DNA of 51,366 nt from Kiritimatiellota bacterium (GTDB taxonomy: Bacteria; Verrucomicrobiota; Kiritimatiellia; RFP12; UBA1067). The DNA is taken from NCBI GenBank assembly GCA_009778475.1, contig WRJS01000010.1, forward strand, positions 1 to 51,366, written 5' to 3'. Under the pieces are notes generated by a model. The model was not told the DNA's origin and did not search any database. It saw only the letters and a program-made list of their open reading frames with translations. The stretch's first letter is position 1. Each line of letters begins with the position of its first letter. The translations under genes and the position numbers were made by a program. Positions 8,627 through 15,650 of this stretch are shown piece by piece.

Positions 8627-9471
8627 TGCGCAACGACCCCCGCGCTGTAGATGTAGTTGGTGCTGCGGCTGCCGCGCTCCCCGAGCGAGAACGCGAACGC
8701 CGTCACGTTCGAGACGGAGACCTCGTAGACCCGCGCGCCGTTCTGGGTGATTTCAAACGTGAACCGTGTGCGCGGGTTCAGCCCCATGATCAGGCGGTAC
8801 GGCTCGTCCCACGGGTCTACGAAATCCACGTTGTCGAAATCCATCATGCTTGACGCAAGCCGCCCCCTCGGCGCGGTCTCCGGCCACAGCATATCGAGGA
8901 ATGAAATCATCTTGGGGTTCAGCGGGTTGCGGGCGTAGCCGCTAGAGCCGTTGTGTTTCCCGACCGTGCAGAAGGCCTGGAACACCTCGTTGGTGTTCAG
9001 GTGCAGCAGGTCGGACGCGGTGCCGCCGCCTTTGGCGTTGATGCGCTGCGTGAACGATGCCGGTCCCACGACGATCGCGCCGTACATCTGACCGCCGGCG
9101 GTCGGGTGGGGCTTGACCGAGCTCTCCGTGTCATAGACGACCTCCCCGGGCCAGAAGCCGTATTCGGCTTTGTAGCGTATCGCGGCCTGCGCGAGGGCGG
9201 TGGCCTCGACCTTCGCCTGCTTGCGGTACACGGCGACGCGGCTCTGCTTGATGATGGGCATGACAATCGCCAACAGCATGGACAGCACCCCGACGACGAC
9301 GATGAGCTCTAACATCGTGAAACCCTGCGAGAAGTGTGGGGTGGCGAGTTCGGAGTGGCGAGCGCCGTCGATTACCGTCGATTGCCGTCGATTGCAATCG
9401 GGCTCGACCCGGCTTGATTCGAATCGACGCTCGTCAACAGGCGTCCTCATCTCTATACCCTGCGCTCTCAT
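8623..9471 (-). CDS. GspG-like pseudopilin (third copy)
   Basis: A 282-residue protein when started at 9471 (GGAG 8 nt upstream); an in-frame ATG at 9450 with AGGG 7 nt upstream is a close alternative. Leader of 50 residues, then FSQG|FTMLE with Glu at +5 and a hydrophobic helix (LIVVVGVLSMLLAIVM). The mature part includes ALAQAAIRYKAEYGFWPGE and DPWDEPYRL, matching the alpha-helix and DPWG-Y elements of GspG major pseudopilins, though this copy is longer than classical GspG (about 140 residues). Its leader holds a heptad plus decamer array like that of the GspH-like neighbour. Confidence 0.78.
   Translation of the reverse strand: MRAQGIEMRTPVDERRFESSRVEPDCNRRQSTVIDGARHSELATPHFSQGFTMLELIVVVGVLSMLLAIVMPIIKQSRVAVYRKQAKVEATALAQAAIRYKAEYGFWPGEVVYDTESSVKPHPTAGGQMYGAIVVGPASFTQRINAKGGGTASDLLHLNTNEVFQAFCTVGKHNGSSGYARNPLNPKMISFLDMLWPETAPRGRLASSMMDFDNVDFVDPWDEPYRLIMGLNPRTRFTFEITQNGARVYEVSVSNVTAFAFSLGERGSRSTNYIYSAGVVAQ
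9334..9433. repeat. Heptad + decamer array in GspG-like leader (copy 3)
   Basis: Heptads GTGTGGG, GTGGCGA, GTTCGGA and GTGGCGA (9334-9361) are followed by decamers GCCGTCGATT, ACCGTCGATT and GCCGTCGATT (9364-9393), then degenerate units to about 9433. The order heptads then decamers, and the position right behind the cleavage-site codons, match the array in the GspH-like gene. Both appear to be the same element type inserted at the same functional position of two different genes. Confidence 0.85.
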
Positions 9472-9505
9472 TCTAAAAACTCCATCTCCGCTCTCCCCGC
9501 ACGCC

Positions 9506-10774
9506 TCACTGCGATTGCGCTGGCCTCTGGAAATTAAAGGCGTCCCAACTGCCCAGGCGCATGTCACCGGCTGGCTGCGGTGTCCCGCCCTGCGCGGTCT
9601 GCGCGGAACGCAGGCCGGGGACAACCGTCCAGACGGCGACGTTGGCGACAATGTTGGTGGCCTCAGAGCCCGGCGCCTTATCGTCCGCGGGGACGTATAT
9701 CTGGTGGTTGCCGCTGGTGTCGAAGAGGACCATGAAACGCCTCGACGTGTCCTCTGAGTTGGTCGGCTTGAAGGGGTTGCGCGGCGCGTGATCATGACTG
9801 TCCTCGAACTGCGTGAACTCGATGAAGGGGATGCCGTCCGGATTGAAGTCGTGGAACAGGGTGTCGTTGCCGCCCTTTGACACACCCTGCAACGCATCGG
9901 CGATTTCGCGGGTGATCTCGAAGCCCGCGTCCTCGCCGTCCTCGCTGTCGAAGAACGTGATGCTGGGGTTGTTCGTCTGCGCTGGCCACACGCCGTAGTG
10001 GGCGTAGTATTGCTCGAAGGCGGCCTGTATCTGCTTGAGCTCGGAATAGGCGATGGTGTAGCGGCTGAATTTGCGCGCGCGCTCGAGCGCGCCGTAGAGC
10101 AGGCCCAGCAGCACCGCGATGATGCCGATGACGATCAGCATCTCGATGAGGGTGAAGGCGCGGGAGAAGTTCGGAGTGCGGAGTGCCGAGGGGAAAGTTC
10201 GGAGTGCGGAGTGCGGAGTGCGGAGTGCGGAGTGCGGTGGGGGAAGTGCGGAGTGTGGGTTGTTTTCGCGCAGAGACGCAAAGGCGCGGGGGCAACGCCG
10301 TACGAAACGCATCAGCCCTGAAAGGGCGGCAAGCAATAGCGTAGGGCAACGCCCTACGAAACGCATCAGCCCTGAAAGGGCGGCAAGCAATAGCGCAGGG
10401 CATCGCCCTACGAAACGGCGCACAAAAGATTTCAAGGCTGTAGGCCTTGCATCATGATGGTAGGCTTTCAGCCTACAAATTCTATCCGGCCTAAACGTAG
10501 GGCGTTGCCCTACGCTATTGATATAGCCCCTTCGGGGCAGGGAACATGCCCTAAACGCAGGGCATCGCCCTACGAAACGCATCAGCCCTGAAAGGGCGGC
10601 AAGCAATAACGTAGGGCAACGCCCTACGAAACGCATCAGCCCTGAAAGGGTGGCAAGCAATAGCGTAGGGCAGCGCCCTACGAAACGGCGTACAAAAGAT
10701 TTCAAGGCTGTAGGCCTTGCATCATGATGGTAGTCAACACGCTTGGGAAAACTTTCAGTGCCCAAAGTAAACAT
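9506..10774 (-). CDS. GspG-like pseudopilin with 206-residue repeat-encoded leader (second copy)
   Basis: A 422-residue protein when started at 10774, an ATG 7 nt behind GAGG that overlaps the end of the preceding GspG-like gene by 20 nt. The pilin part begins at 10156: FSRA|FTLIE, Glu at +5, then a helix (MLIVIGIIAVLLGLLYGAL), QIQAAFEQYYAHYGVWPAQ and later strand-rich sequence, as in GspG. The mature part is about 216 residues. The leader is built from REP-like modules (period 54 bp) and heptads. The only internal ATGs (within repeat-coded GLMRF peptides) lack ribosome sites. Ala instead of Gly at -1 is shared with the GspI-like protein. Confidence 0.68.
   Translation of the reverse strand: MFTLGTESFPKRVDYHHDARPTALKSFVRRFVGRCPTLLLATLSGLMRFVGRCPTLLLAALSGLMRFVGRCPAFRACSLPRRGYINSVGQRPTFRPDRICRLKAYHHDARPTALKSFVRRFVGRCPALLLAALSGLMRFVGRCPTLLLAALSGLMRFVRRCPRAFASLRENNPHSALPPPHSALRTPHSALRTFPSALRTPNFSRAFTLIEMLIVIGIIAVLLGLLYGALERARKFSRYTIAYSELKQIQAAFEQYYAHYGVWPAQTNNPSITFFDSEDGEDAGFEITREIADALQGVSKGGNDTLFHDFNPDGIPFIEFTQFEDSHDHAPRNPFKPTNSEDTSRRFMVLFDTSGNHQIYVPADDKAPGSEATNIVANVAVWTVVPGLRSAQTAQGGTPQPAGDMRLGSWDAFNFQRPAQSQ
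10157..10290. repeat. Heptad array with octad end in GspG-like leader (copy 2)
   Basis: Multiple CGGAGTG 7-mers (about 10171-10260, interrupted by GGGGAAAGTT-type variants) followed by CGCAGAGA and CGCAAAGG octads near 10270. The junction with the pilin codons (GGGAGAAGTTCGGAGTG) is nearly the same as in the leaders of the GspI-like and other GspG-like genes, so the element end is conserved at this place. Confidence 0.82.
10291..10735. repeat. Palindromic repeat cluster 3
   Basis: Hairpin modules as in clusters 1 and 2. A 54-bp unit recurs: GTAGGGC or GCAGGGC starts at 10341 and 10395, and again at 10611 and 10665. All these starts are in the same phase modulo 3 (10611 minus 10341 is 270). 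The array encodes residues 14-160 of the long leader of the GspG-like gene with no stop codon. Confidence 0.85.
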
Positions 10775-11426
10775 CGTCGTTCCTCGTTTTTTCATCTTTG
10801 TCACCTTTCTCGGGACTCTTGCCATTCGGGCCGCATGAGAGCAGCAGGTAGGTGATCCGCGGGTTGGAGATGGTGTCGTCCGGGTCTTCGTCGGCGGGGA
10901 TATAGAGGTAGGGCGTCCCCCACGGGTCAATGTGGCTGGGGGTTCCGGCGACAAACTCGCTGAAAAACTTTTCGCCGAGGATTGTGCCGTCTTCGCCGTA
11001 CAGGTGCACGCAGGCGTTGCTCACGACATTCTCCAGGTTACGGATGGTGCCGGAGGTGCCGGCCTTATCGCAGAGGCGGCTCGTGTCATTCCGTTCGGGG
11101 TGGCGCCTCATGTCGAAGCACGGGTACTCGCCGAACTGGGCGTGCCATGCGTCGATCGCCGTGTGCCAGTAGGCGAGCTCGGCCTGCGCACGGCGGATCT
11201 TGGAGATGTGGTTGACGTGCTGCGCGAGCCCCAGCACCATCGCAAACAGGATGGCCGCGATGGCCACCGTCAGGGTCAGCTCCAGCAGGGACATCCCGCG
11301 CTGGCGCGAATGTCCAATACTCAGCAGGGAATATCCAATATCCAGATGAAATGCGCTCCCGGAGGCAAGGCGGGGCTTGCCTCTACTTGGACATTGGATA
11401 TTCCTTGTTGGATATTGGATATTCAT
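10755..11426 (-). CDS. GspG-like major pseudopilin (first copy)
   Basis: A 223-residue protein starting 8 nt after the gspE stop; the GGAGG within the last gspE codons is 13 nt upstream. The 44-residue leader ends RQRG|MSLLE with Glu at +5 and a helix (LTLTVAIAAILFAMVLGLA). The mature part of about 179 residues carries the clearest GspG signature of the operon: AWHAQFGEYP, then DPWGTPYLYIP and LLSCGPNGKSPE near the C-terminus, the calcium-loop region of GspG. It is probably the major pseudopilin. The leader is encoded by a 117-bp inverted-repeat element. Confidence 0.8.
   Translation of the reverse strand: MNIQYPTRNIQCPSRGKPRLASGSAFHLDIGYSLLSIGHSRQRGMSLLELTLTVAIAAILFAMVLGLAQHVNHISKIRRAQAELAYWHTAIDAWHAQFGEYPCFDMRRHPERNDTSRLCDKAGTSGTIRNLENVVSNACVHLYGEDGTILGEKFFSEFVAGTPSHIDPWGTPYLYIPADEDPDDTISNPRITYLLLSCGPNGKSPEKGDKDEKTRNDDVYFGH
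11308..11424. repeat. 117-bp inverted-repeat element in GspG-like leader (copy 1)
   Basis: Terminal arms are built of 7-mers (ATATTGG / CCAATAT): the right end, read on the minus strand, begins GAATATCCAATATCCA; the left end gives the inverse with a few changes. The centre holds an 8-bp-stem hairpin (GAGGCAAG ... CTTGCCTC). The element starts two codons after the ATG and ends five codons before the cleavage site. The 7-mer has no stop in any frame on either strand. Confidence 0.85.
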
Positions 11427-11434
11427 TCTCACAC

Positions 11435-13171
11435 TTATTCCTCCATGCGCCCTGCGACGCGAAGGACTTCCTCGACGGACGTGCGGCCTTCGATCACGCG
11501 CAGCCAGCCGTCCTGGCGCAGGGTGATCAGGCCCTCCTTGACCGCGAGCTCCTTGATGATGTTGGCCGGCTCGCGCGCCACGACCATCGCCCGCAGCGGG
11601 TCGGTCATGATCATGGTCTCGTTGATCGCGCTGCGGCCGCGGTAGCCCGTGAAGCCGCAGGCGGGGCACCCGTGCCCGATGATGAACTGGGCGTTGCCGA
11701 TGAGGTCGGGGTAGAAATGGGTCATCTCGTTGCGCAGGGACTCGGGCGGCGTGTACGCGTCCCGGCAGTTGCGGCAGACGCTGCGCACGAGGCGCTGGGC
11801 GACGATGCCCTCGACGCAGGAGGCGATGAGGTACGGCTCGACACCCATGTCGATGAGGCGGGTGACGGCGCTGGGCGCGTCGTTGGTGTGCAGGGTGCTG
11901 AGCACCAAGTGGCCGGTGAGGGACGAGCGGATGGCGATGTCGGCGGTCTCGGAGTCGCGGATTTCGCCGATGAGGATCACGTCCGGGTCATGGCGCAGGA
12001 TGGAGCGCAAGACGGAGGCGAACGTGAGGCCGATCTTGCTGTGCACCTGCACCTGGTTGATGCCGCCCATCTGGTATTCGACAGGGTCTTCCACCGTGAT
12101 GATCTTGGTGTCGATTTTGTTCAGGCGCGAGAGCAGCGCATAGAGCGTGGTGGTCTTGCCCGAGCCCGTCGGGCCGGTCATGAGGATGACGCCGTGGGGC
12201 AGCTCGGTGAGCTTGGCGATCTTCGGCATCTGGTACTTGGAGAGGCCGAGCTTGTCGAGGTCGATCTGCGTGGTGCCGCGGTTGAGGATACGCAAGCAGC
12301 AGGTCTCGCCCCAGCCGGTGGGCAGGACGGAGACGCGCAGGTCGTAGTCGTGGTTCAGGCAGTTGACCTTGATGCGGCCGTCGTGGGGCTTGCGGTGCTC
12401 GGCGATGTCCATGTTGGCCATGATCTTGACGGACGAGCTGACGGCGTTGCGCAGACGCTCCACGCCCTTGGGCAAGGGGATCTCCTGCAACAGGCCGTCG
12501 ATGCGGTAGCGCAGGCGCAGGGTCTCCTCGAACGGCTCGATGTGGATGTCCGTGCAGTCCATACGGATGGCCTCGGCGATGATGAGGTTGATGAACCGCA
12601 CCATGCCGGTCTCCTGTGTGCGCGCGGCGATGTCCGTGTCTTCCTTGAAATCCTCGCCGATGCCCATGGCCTCGGCCTCGGCGATGAGCTGGTCGATGGT
12701 CTCCGCGCCCAGGCCGTAGAAGTGCGTGAGGGACATGGACACGTCGCTCTCCGGGCAGAGCACGAAGTCGATGCCCGCGTCCAGCACCATGCGCAGGCCG
12801 TCCGCGATGGCCAGCGTCGGCACGCGGCTCGTGGCCAGCAGCAGCACGCCGCCTTGGAACGTCAGCGGCACGATGCGGTGGCGCAGGGCGACCTTGGCCG
12901 TGACCTTCTCGATGGCCTCCTGATCGATCTTGAAATCCCCGATGGGATGGAACGGGATGTGGCTGATGTCGCCCAGGATTTTCAGCAGGTCAGCCTCGTT
13001 GACGATGCCCTCCGCAATCATCAGCTGATCGACCCCCTGCTGGGTCAGCGCCGCACGGCCCTGCAAGTCCCCGAGCTTCTCGAGCGTCAGCATGTTGCGG
13101 TCAACAAGGGTCTGGGTCATCTCGACGATCATTTCGTCGGAATAGTATCGTATCTCTTCTTGGAAATTCAT
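11435..13171 (-). CDS. gspE: Type II secretion / type IV pilus assembly ATPase GspE (PilB)
   Basis: A 578-residue cytoplasmic hexameric ATPase that powers pseudopilus assembly. Order: N-terminal GspE-type domain (about 35-150), then the ATPase core with Walker A GPTGSGKT (333-340), an Asp box and Walker B region containing ILIGEIRDSETA, and a His box with LVLSTLHTNDAP. A zinc-binding tetracysteine (CRNC ... CPAC) lies in the C-terminal domain, as in GspE/PilB and unlike the retraction ATPase PilT. It is followed by the pseudopilin genes with 8-nt spacing. The cognate GspF and secretin are not in this window. Confidence 0.93.
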   Translation of the reverse strand: MNFQEEIRYYSDEMIVEMTQTLVDRNMLTLEKLGDLQGRAALTQQGVDQLMIAEGIVNEADLLKILGDISHIPFHPIGDFKIDQEAIEKVTAKVALRHRIVPLTFQGGVLLLATSRVPTLAIADGLRMVLDAGIDFVLCPESDVSMSLTHFYGLGAETIDQLIAEAEAMGIGEDFKEDTDIAARTQETGMVRFINLIIAEAIRMDCTDIHIEPFEETLRLRYRIDGLLQEIPLPKGVERLRNAVSSSVKIMANMDIAEHRKPHDGRIKVNCLNHDYDLRVSVLPTGWGETCCLRILNRGTTQIDLDKLGLSKYQMPKIAKLTELPHGVILMTGPTGSGKTTTLYALLSRLNKIDTKIITVEDPVEYQMGGINQVQVHSKIGLTFASVLRSILRHDPDVILIGEIRDSETADIAIRSSLTGHLVLSTLHTNDAPSAVTRLIDMGVEPYLIASCVEGIVAQRLVRSVCRNCRDAYTPPESLRNEMTHFYPDLIGNAQFIIGHGCPACGFTGYRGRSAINETMIMTDPLRAMVVAREPANIIKELAVKEGLITLRQDGWLRVIEGRTSVEEVLRVAGRMEE

Positions 13172-13201
13172 AACGTCTTTGTCGCGGCCTGCGCCACCTA
13201 C

Positions 13202-13233
13202 ATTCCTAATTCCTAACTCCTAATTCCTAATTT
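13202..13233. repeat. Heptad array (ATTCCTA), about 4 units
   Basis: ATTCCTA, ATTCCTA, ACTCCTA and ATTCCTA in the 73-bp gap between the downstream GspC-like gene and gspE, ending 11 bp from the GspC-like stop codon. The unit contains stop codons on both strands. Confidence 0.85.
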
Positions 13234-13244
13234 CCCGCAAGGGG

Positions 13245-13919
13245 TCAGCCCTGGGGGGCGGCGGTCTGCTCGGGCTCGGGCGGCAGCTCAATGGACTTGC
13301 CGACGAGGATTTTCTCCTCGGTGCCGTCGGGATAGCGCACCAGCGCCTCCTTCATGTCCGCGCTGAGAATCTCGATGCCGTGTATCGTCTTGCCGGGCGC
13401 GTAGAAGTCGGTCAAGTTGTTGGACGAGTCCGAGAACATCGCGACCCGCGACCCGTCCGTGCGCTTGACGAATCCCTGGAAGGAAATCTTAGGCGTAATC
13501 ATCTTGGGTTCGCCCGGCCCGCCGGCCCCGCCCGCGCCCGCGCCGGGCCTGACGCCGGGGCCGCCCGGTCCACCCCTGCCGCCGCCTTGGGCGACCGCCC
13601 CGCCAGCCCTGGCGTCCCGCCATTCCGCCAGCTGAGCGCGCGTCACCTGATTCGTGAGGATGTCCTCCATCAGCGGGAGGAACGGGTCAAGCGGGACGGT
13701 GAGGTCGTCGCCGGCCAGCTGGCGGGCGACGTAATCCAAGATGCCGATGTCCACCTGCTCGGGCGGCGGCGGCAGCTTGCCCTCGCCCTCCTTGATCGGT
13801 TCGGGCGGCGTCATGTACAGGTAGCCGCACCAGAGAAGGGTGGCGGCAAAGAACAGCGCGGCAACCGCACAGAACGCTTTCGCGTTCAGATGCATGATCC
13901 ATTTCCAGACTTGCTTCAT
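13245..13919 (-). CDS. GspC-like inner-membrane protein, copy 2
   Basis: A 224-residue protein starting 8 nt behind AAAGGAG. One membrane helix (about residues 14-34) follows a short cytoplasmic N-terminus. Next come a conserved MTPPEPIKEG stretch, a helix-rich middle, a Gly/Pro-rich linker (about 105-140) and a C-terminal beta domain (ISFQGFVKRTDGSR ... FYAPGKTIHGIEILSADMKEALVRYPDGT). This helix-linker-beta layout and the I-G-I-D-V-Y-DG pattern resemble the homology region of GspC, which links the inner-membrane platform to the secretin. The upstream neighbour is a close tandem paralogue, 16 nt away. Assignment is by architecture and context. Confidence 0.6.
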   Translation of the reverse strand: MKQVWKWIMHLNAKAFCAVAALFFAATLLWCGYLYMTPPEPIKEGEGKLPPPPEQVDIGILDYVARQLAGDDLTVPLDPFLPLMEDILTNQVTRAQLAEWRDARAGGAVAQGGGRGGPGGPGVRPGAGAGGAGGPGEPKMITPKISFQGFVKRTDGSRVAMFSDSSNNLTDFYAPGKTIHGIEILSADMKEALVRYPDGTEEKILVGKSIELPPEPEQTAAPQG

Positions 13920-13935
13920 GGTTCAGTCTCCTTTG

Positions 13936-14604
13936 TTAAGCGACGGGTTTCGCGTCCTTTCGGGGTTCGGGCGCTAACTCGACCGCGCCGCCGATGGGGA
14001 TTTTCCCGACAGAGCCGTCGGGATAGCGCACCTGCGCCTCCTTCATGTCCGCGCCTAAAATCTCGATGCCGTGTATCATCTTGCCGGGCGCGTAGAACAC
14101 GCTCGAGCTGTCGGACGAGTCCGCGAACAGCGCGACGCTGCTCCCGTCCGAACGCCTGACGAAGCCGAGGAACGAGATGCGCGGCGCAATCATATCGGGC
14201 GCGCTGCCGGGCGCCGGGCTGTCGCCCACACCTGCGGGCGGCGGCTTGCCCTCCAGATTGCCAAGCGTGCTGACGCCCCCCCCGGGGTTGCTCTTCGCGA
14301 TTGCGATTTGATTCAGCACGTCCTTCAACGCGTCCGGCGACAGCTTGTCCAACGGCGGATAGACGAACGGGTTCAGCGGGACAACGGCACCATCGCCGGC
14401 TGCTTGGTCGGACACAAAGTCAAGGATGCCGATGACCCACGGCTCGGGCGCGGGCGGCAGCTGGCCGACCCCCTCCTTGATCGGCTCGGGCGGCGTCATG
14501 TACAGGTAGCCGCACCAGAGCGTGGTGGCCGCGAAGAACAGCGCGGCAACCGCGCAGAACGCTTTCGCATTCAAATGCATAATCCATTTCCAGACTTGCT
14601 TCAT
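13936..14604 (-). CDS. GspC-like inner-membrane protein, copy 1
   Basis: A 222-residue paralogue of the next gene, nearly identical over the first 45 residues (MKQVWKWIMHLNAKAFCAVA) and similar in the C-terminal beta domain, but diverged in the middle and without the long glycine run. Start 14604 is preferred to the ATG at 14610 because GGGGGGAG sits 6 nt before 14604 and directly abuts 14610; it also aligns with the paralogue. It is probably the first gene of the secretion operon: the next gene upstream lies 250 bp away across a repeat element. The pair may form two secretin adaptors with different partners. Confidence 0.6.
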   Translation of the reverse strand: MKQVWKWIMHLNAKAFCAVAALFFAATTLWCGYLYMTPPEPIKEGVGQLPPAPEPWVIGILDFVSDQAAGDGAVVPLNPFVYPPLDKLSPDALKDVLNQIAIAKSNPGGGVSTLGNLEGKPPPAGVGDSPAPGSAPDMIAPRISFLGFVRRSDGSSVALFADSSDSSSVFYAPGKMIHGIEILGADMKEAQVRYPDGSVGKIPIGGAVELAPEPRKDAKPVA

Positions 14605-14710
14605 AATCATCTCCCCCCTCGTTTTTAATGAATCTTTGTGATGTATTTCACAATTTAGAATAAACGTAGTGTATCAGATTCTATTGCCAATGGGAAGGCC
14701 CTTTTTCAGA

Positions 14711-14860
14711 AATTAGGAATTTAAAATTAGGAATTAGGAATCGATAGGCTCATTTAGAAATGAAATGAAAGGTCTCACACAGAGGCACAGCGATTCACAG
14801 CGAGGTCATACGGAGATTTTTCAGTTCATTCCTAATTCCTAATTTCTAATTCCTAATTAA
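14711..14860. repeat. Composite element: inverted heptad arms around an octad-bearing core
   Basis: Left arm of AATTAGG heptads (14711-14741) and right arm of ATTCCTA heptads (14828-14860), which is the same 7-mer inverted. The 86-bp core carries octad-like CACAGAGG and CACAGCGA. The TAA stop of the phosphoribosyltransferase gene (14857-14859) lies inside the right arm. Confidence 0.82.
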
Positions 14861-15405
14861 TTCCCGTCCGCCTTCAGCAGGGCGCGCACGAAGGGGTCTT
14901 TCGTCTCTACCTCGTCGAGGGTCAGGCCGTCGAGCTCATGCGGGAAGACAATCCAATCCTCGGTCTGGCGGACGTGGAAATCGGGCCTGATGTCGGTCTT
15001 GTTCTGCGACGGCTTCCAATAGACGGTGGCCAGACGCACGTCCACGTTGAAGGGCGCGAGACGTTCCAGCACCGCGCGCGCGGTGCCGCCGCTGTCGAAC
15101 ACGTCGTCAATGACCAGCACGCGCGAGCCGTGCGCCACGGAACTGAAAATCCCGTCGGAGTCCTCGAACGCGACCTCCTGCGCGCGCGACTCGATGCCCA
15201 TGTACGACCTGCATTTCAGCGCACGGTGGCGCGGGCGCAGGCCGTGGTAATAGAAAAACTCATGCACCGCAACCCCCACCGGCGCACCGCCCCGCCACAG
15301 CGCGATGACATCATCCGGCACCCACCCCGAGTCCAGGATCATCCGCGCCAGCATGAAACTGTCGCGCAGGTAGTCGTTCGCGGAAAGATAGGTTTTGTTG
15401 AGCAT
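14857..15405 (-). CDS. Purine-type phosphoribosyltransferase
   Basis: A 182-residue type I phosphoribosyltransferase. The PRPP-binding loop reads VLVIDDVFDSGGT (about 96-108); a WRGGAPVG loop lies near residue 37 and an aromatic FHVRQTEDWIVFPHE segment, which in hypoxanthine/xanthine-guanine enzymes shapes the base pocket, lies near 143-157. This fits a salvage enzyme joining a purine base to PRPP in the cytoplasm; the exact base cannot be told. AAGGA lies 5 nt before the ATG. The stop codon falls in a heptad array. Confidence 0.8.
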   Translation of the reverse strand: MLNKTYLSANDYLRDSFMLARMILDSGWVPDDVIALWRGGAPVGVAVHEFFYYHGLRPRHRALKCRSYMGIESRAQEVAFEDSDGIFSSVAHGSRVLVIDDVFDSGGTARAVLERLAPFNVDVRLATVYWKPSQNKTDIRPDFHVRQTEDWIVFPHELDGLTLDEVETKDPFVRALLKADGN

Positions 15406-15425
15406 GGGAGTCCTTTTTTAGTTGC

Positions 15426-15650
15426 TAGTGGTTAGTGGTCAGTGGTTAGTGGTCAAAGGAGGACAGGCATTCCTGCCTGTCTATGAAAGCCCGACGGCGA
15501 CAGGCAGGAATGCCTGTCCTCCTATGACCGCCGCGCCATACCCTTGTACATGACATATTCATATTCACTCGTCTGTTTCGGACAGAACACTAATCACTAA
15601 CCACTAATCACTGACCACTAACCACTGACCACTGACCACTGATCACTAAT
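15426..15650. repeat. Composite element: inverted heptad arms around a large hairpin
   Basis: Left arm TAGTGGT/CAGTGGT (15426-15453, 4 units), right arm CACTAAT/CACTAAC/CACTGAC (15588-15650, 9 units), the inverse 7-mer. Between them lies a near-perfect hairpin (about 15457-15523) with arms containing GGACAGGCATTCCTGCCTGT and its complement. The right arm extends into the 3' end of the prepilin peptidase gene and supplies its last codons and stop. Confidence 0.87.

Noticed and set aside
11351..13216. 621-codon plus-strand frame opposite gspE
   Set aside because: The minus strand encodes a clear GspE ATPase with Walker and zinc motifs; the plus frame is a compositional shadow.
14604..14710. 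Promoter for the secretion operon upstream of the first GspC-like gene
   Set aside because: A TTGGCA-like box exists near 14690 on the minus strand, but no -10 box at proper spacing could be supported.
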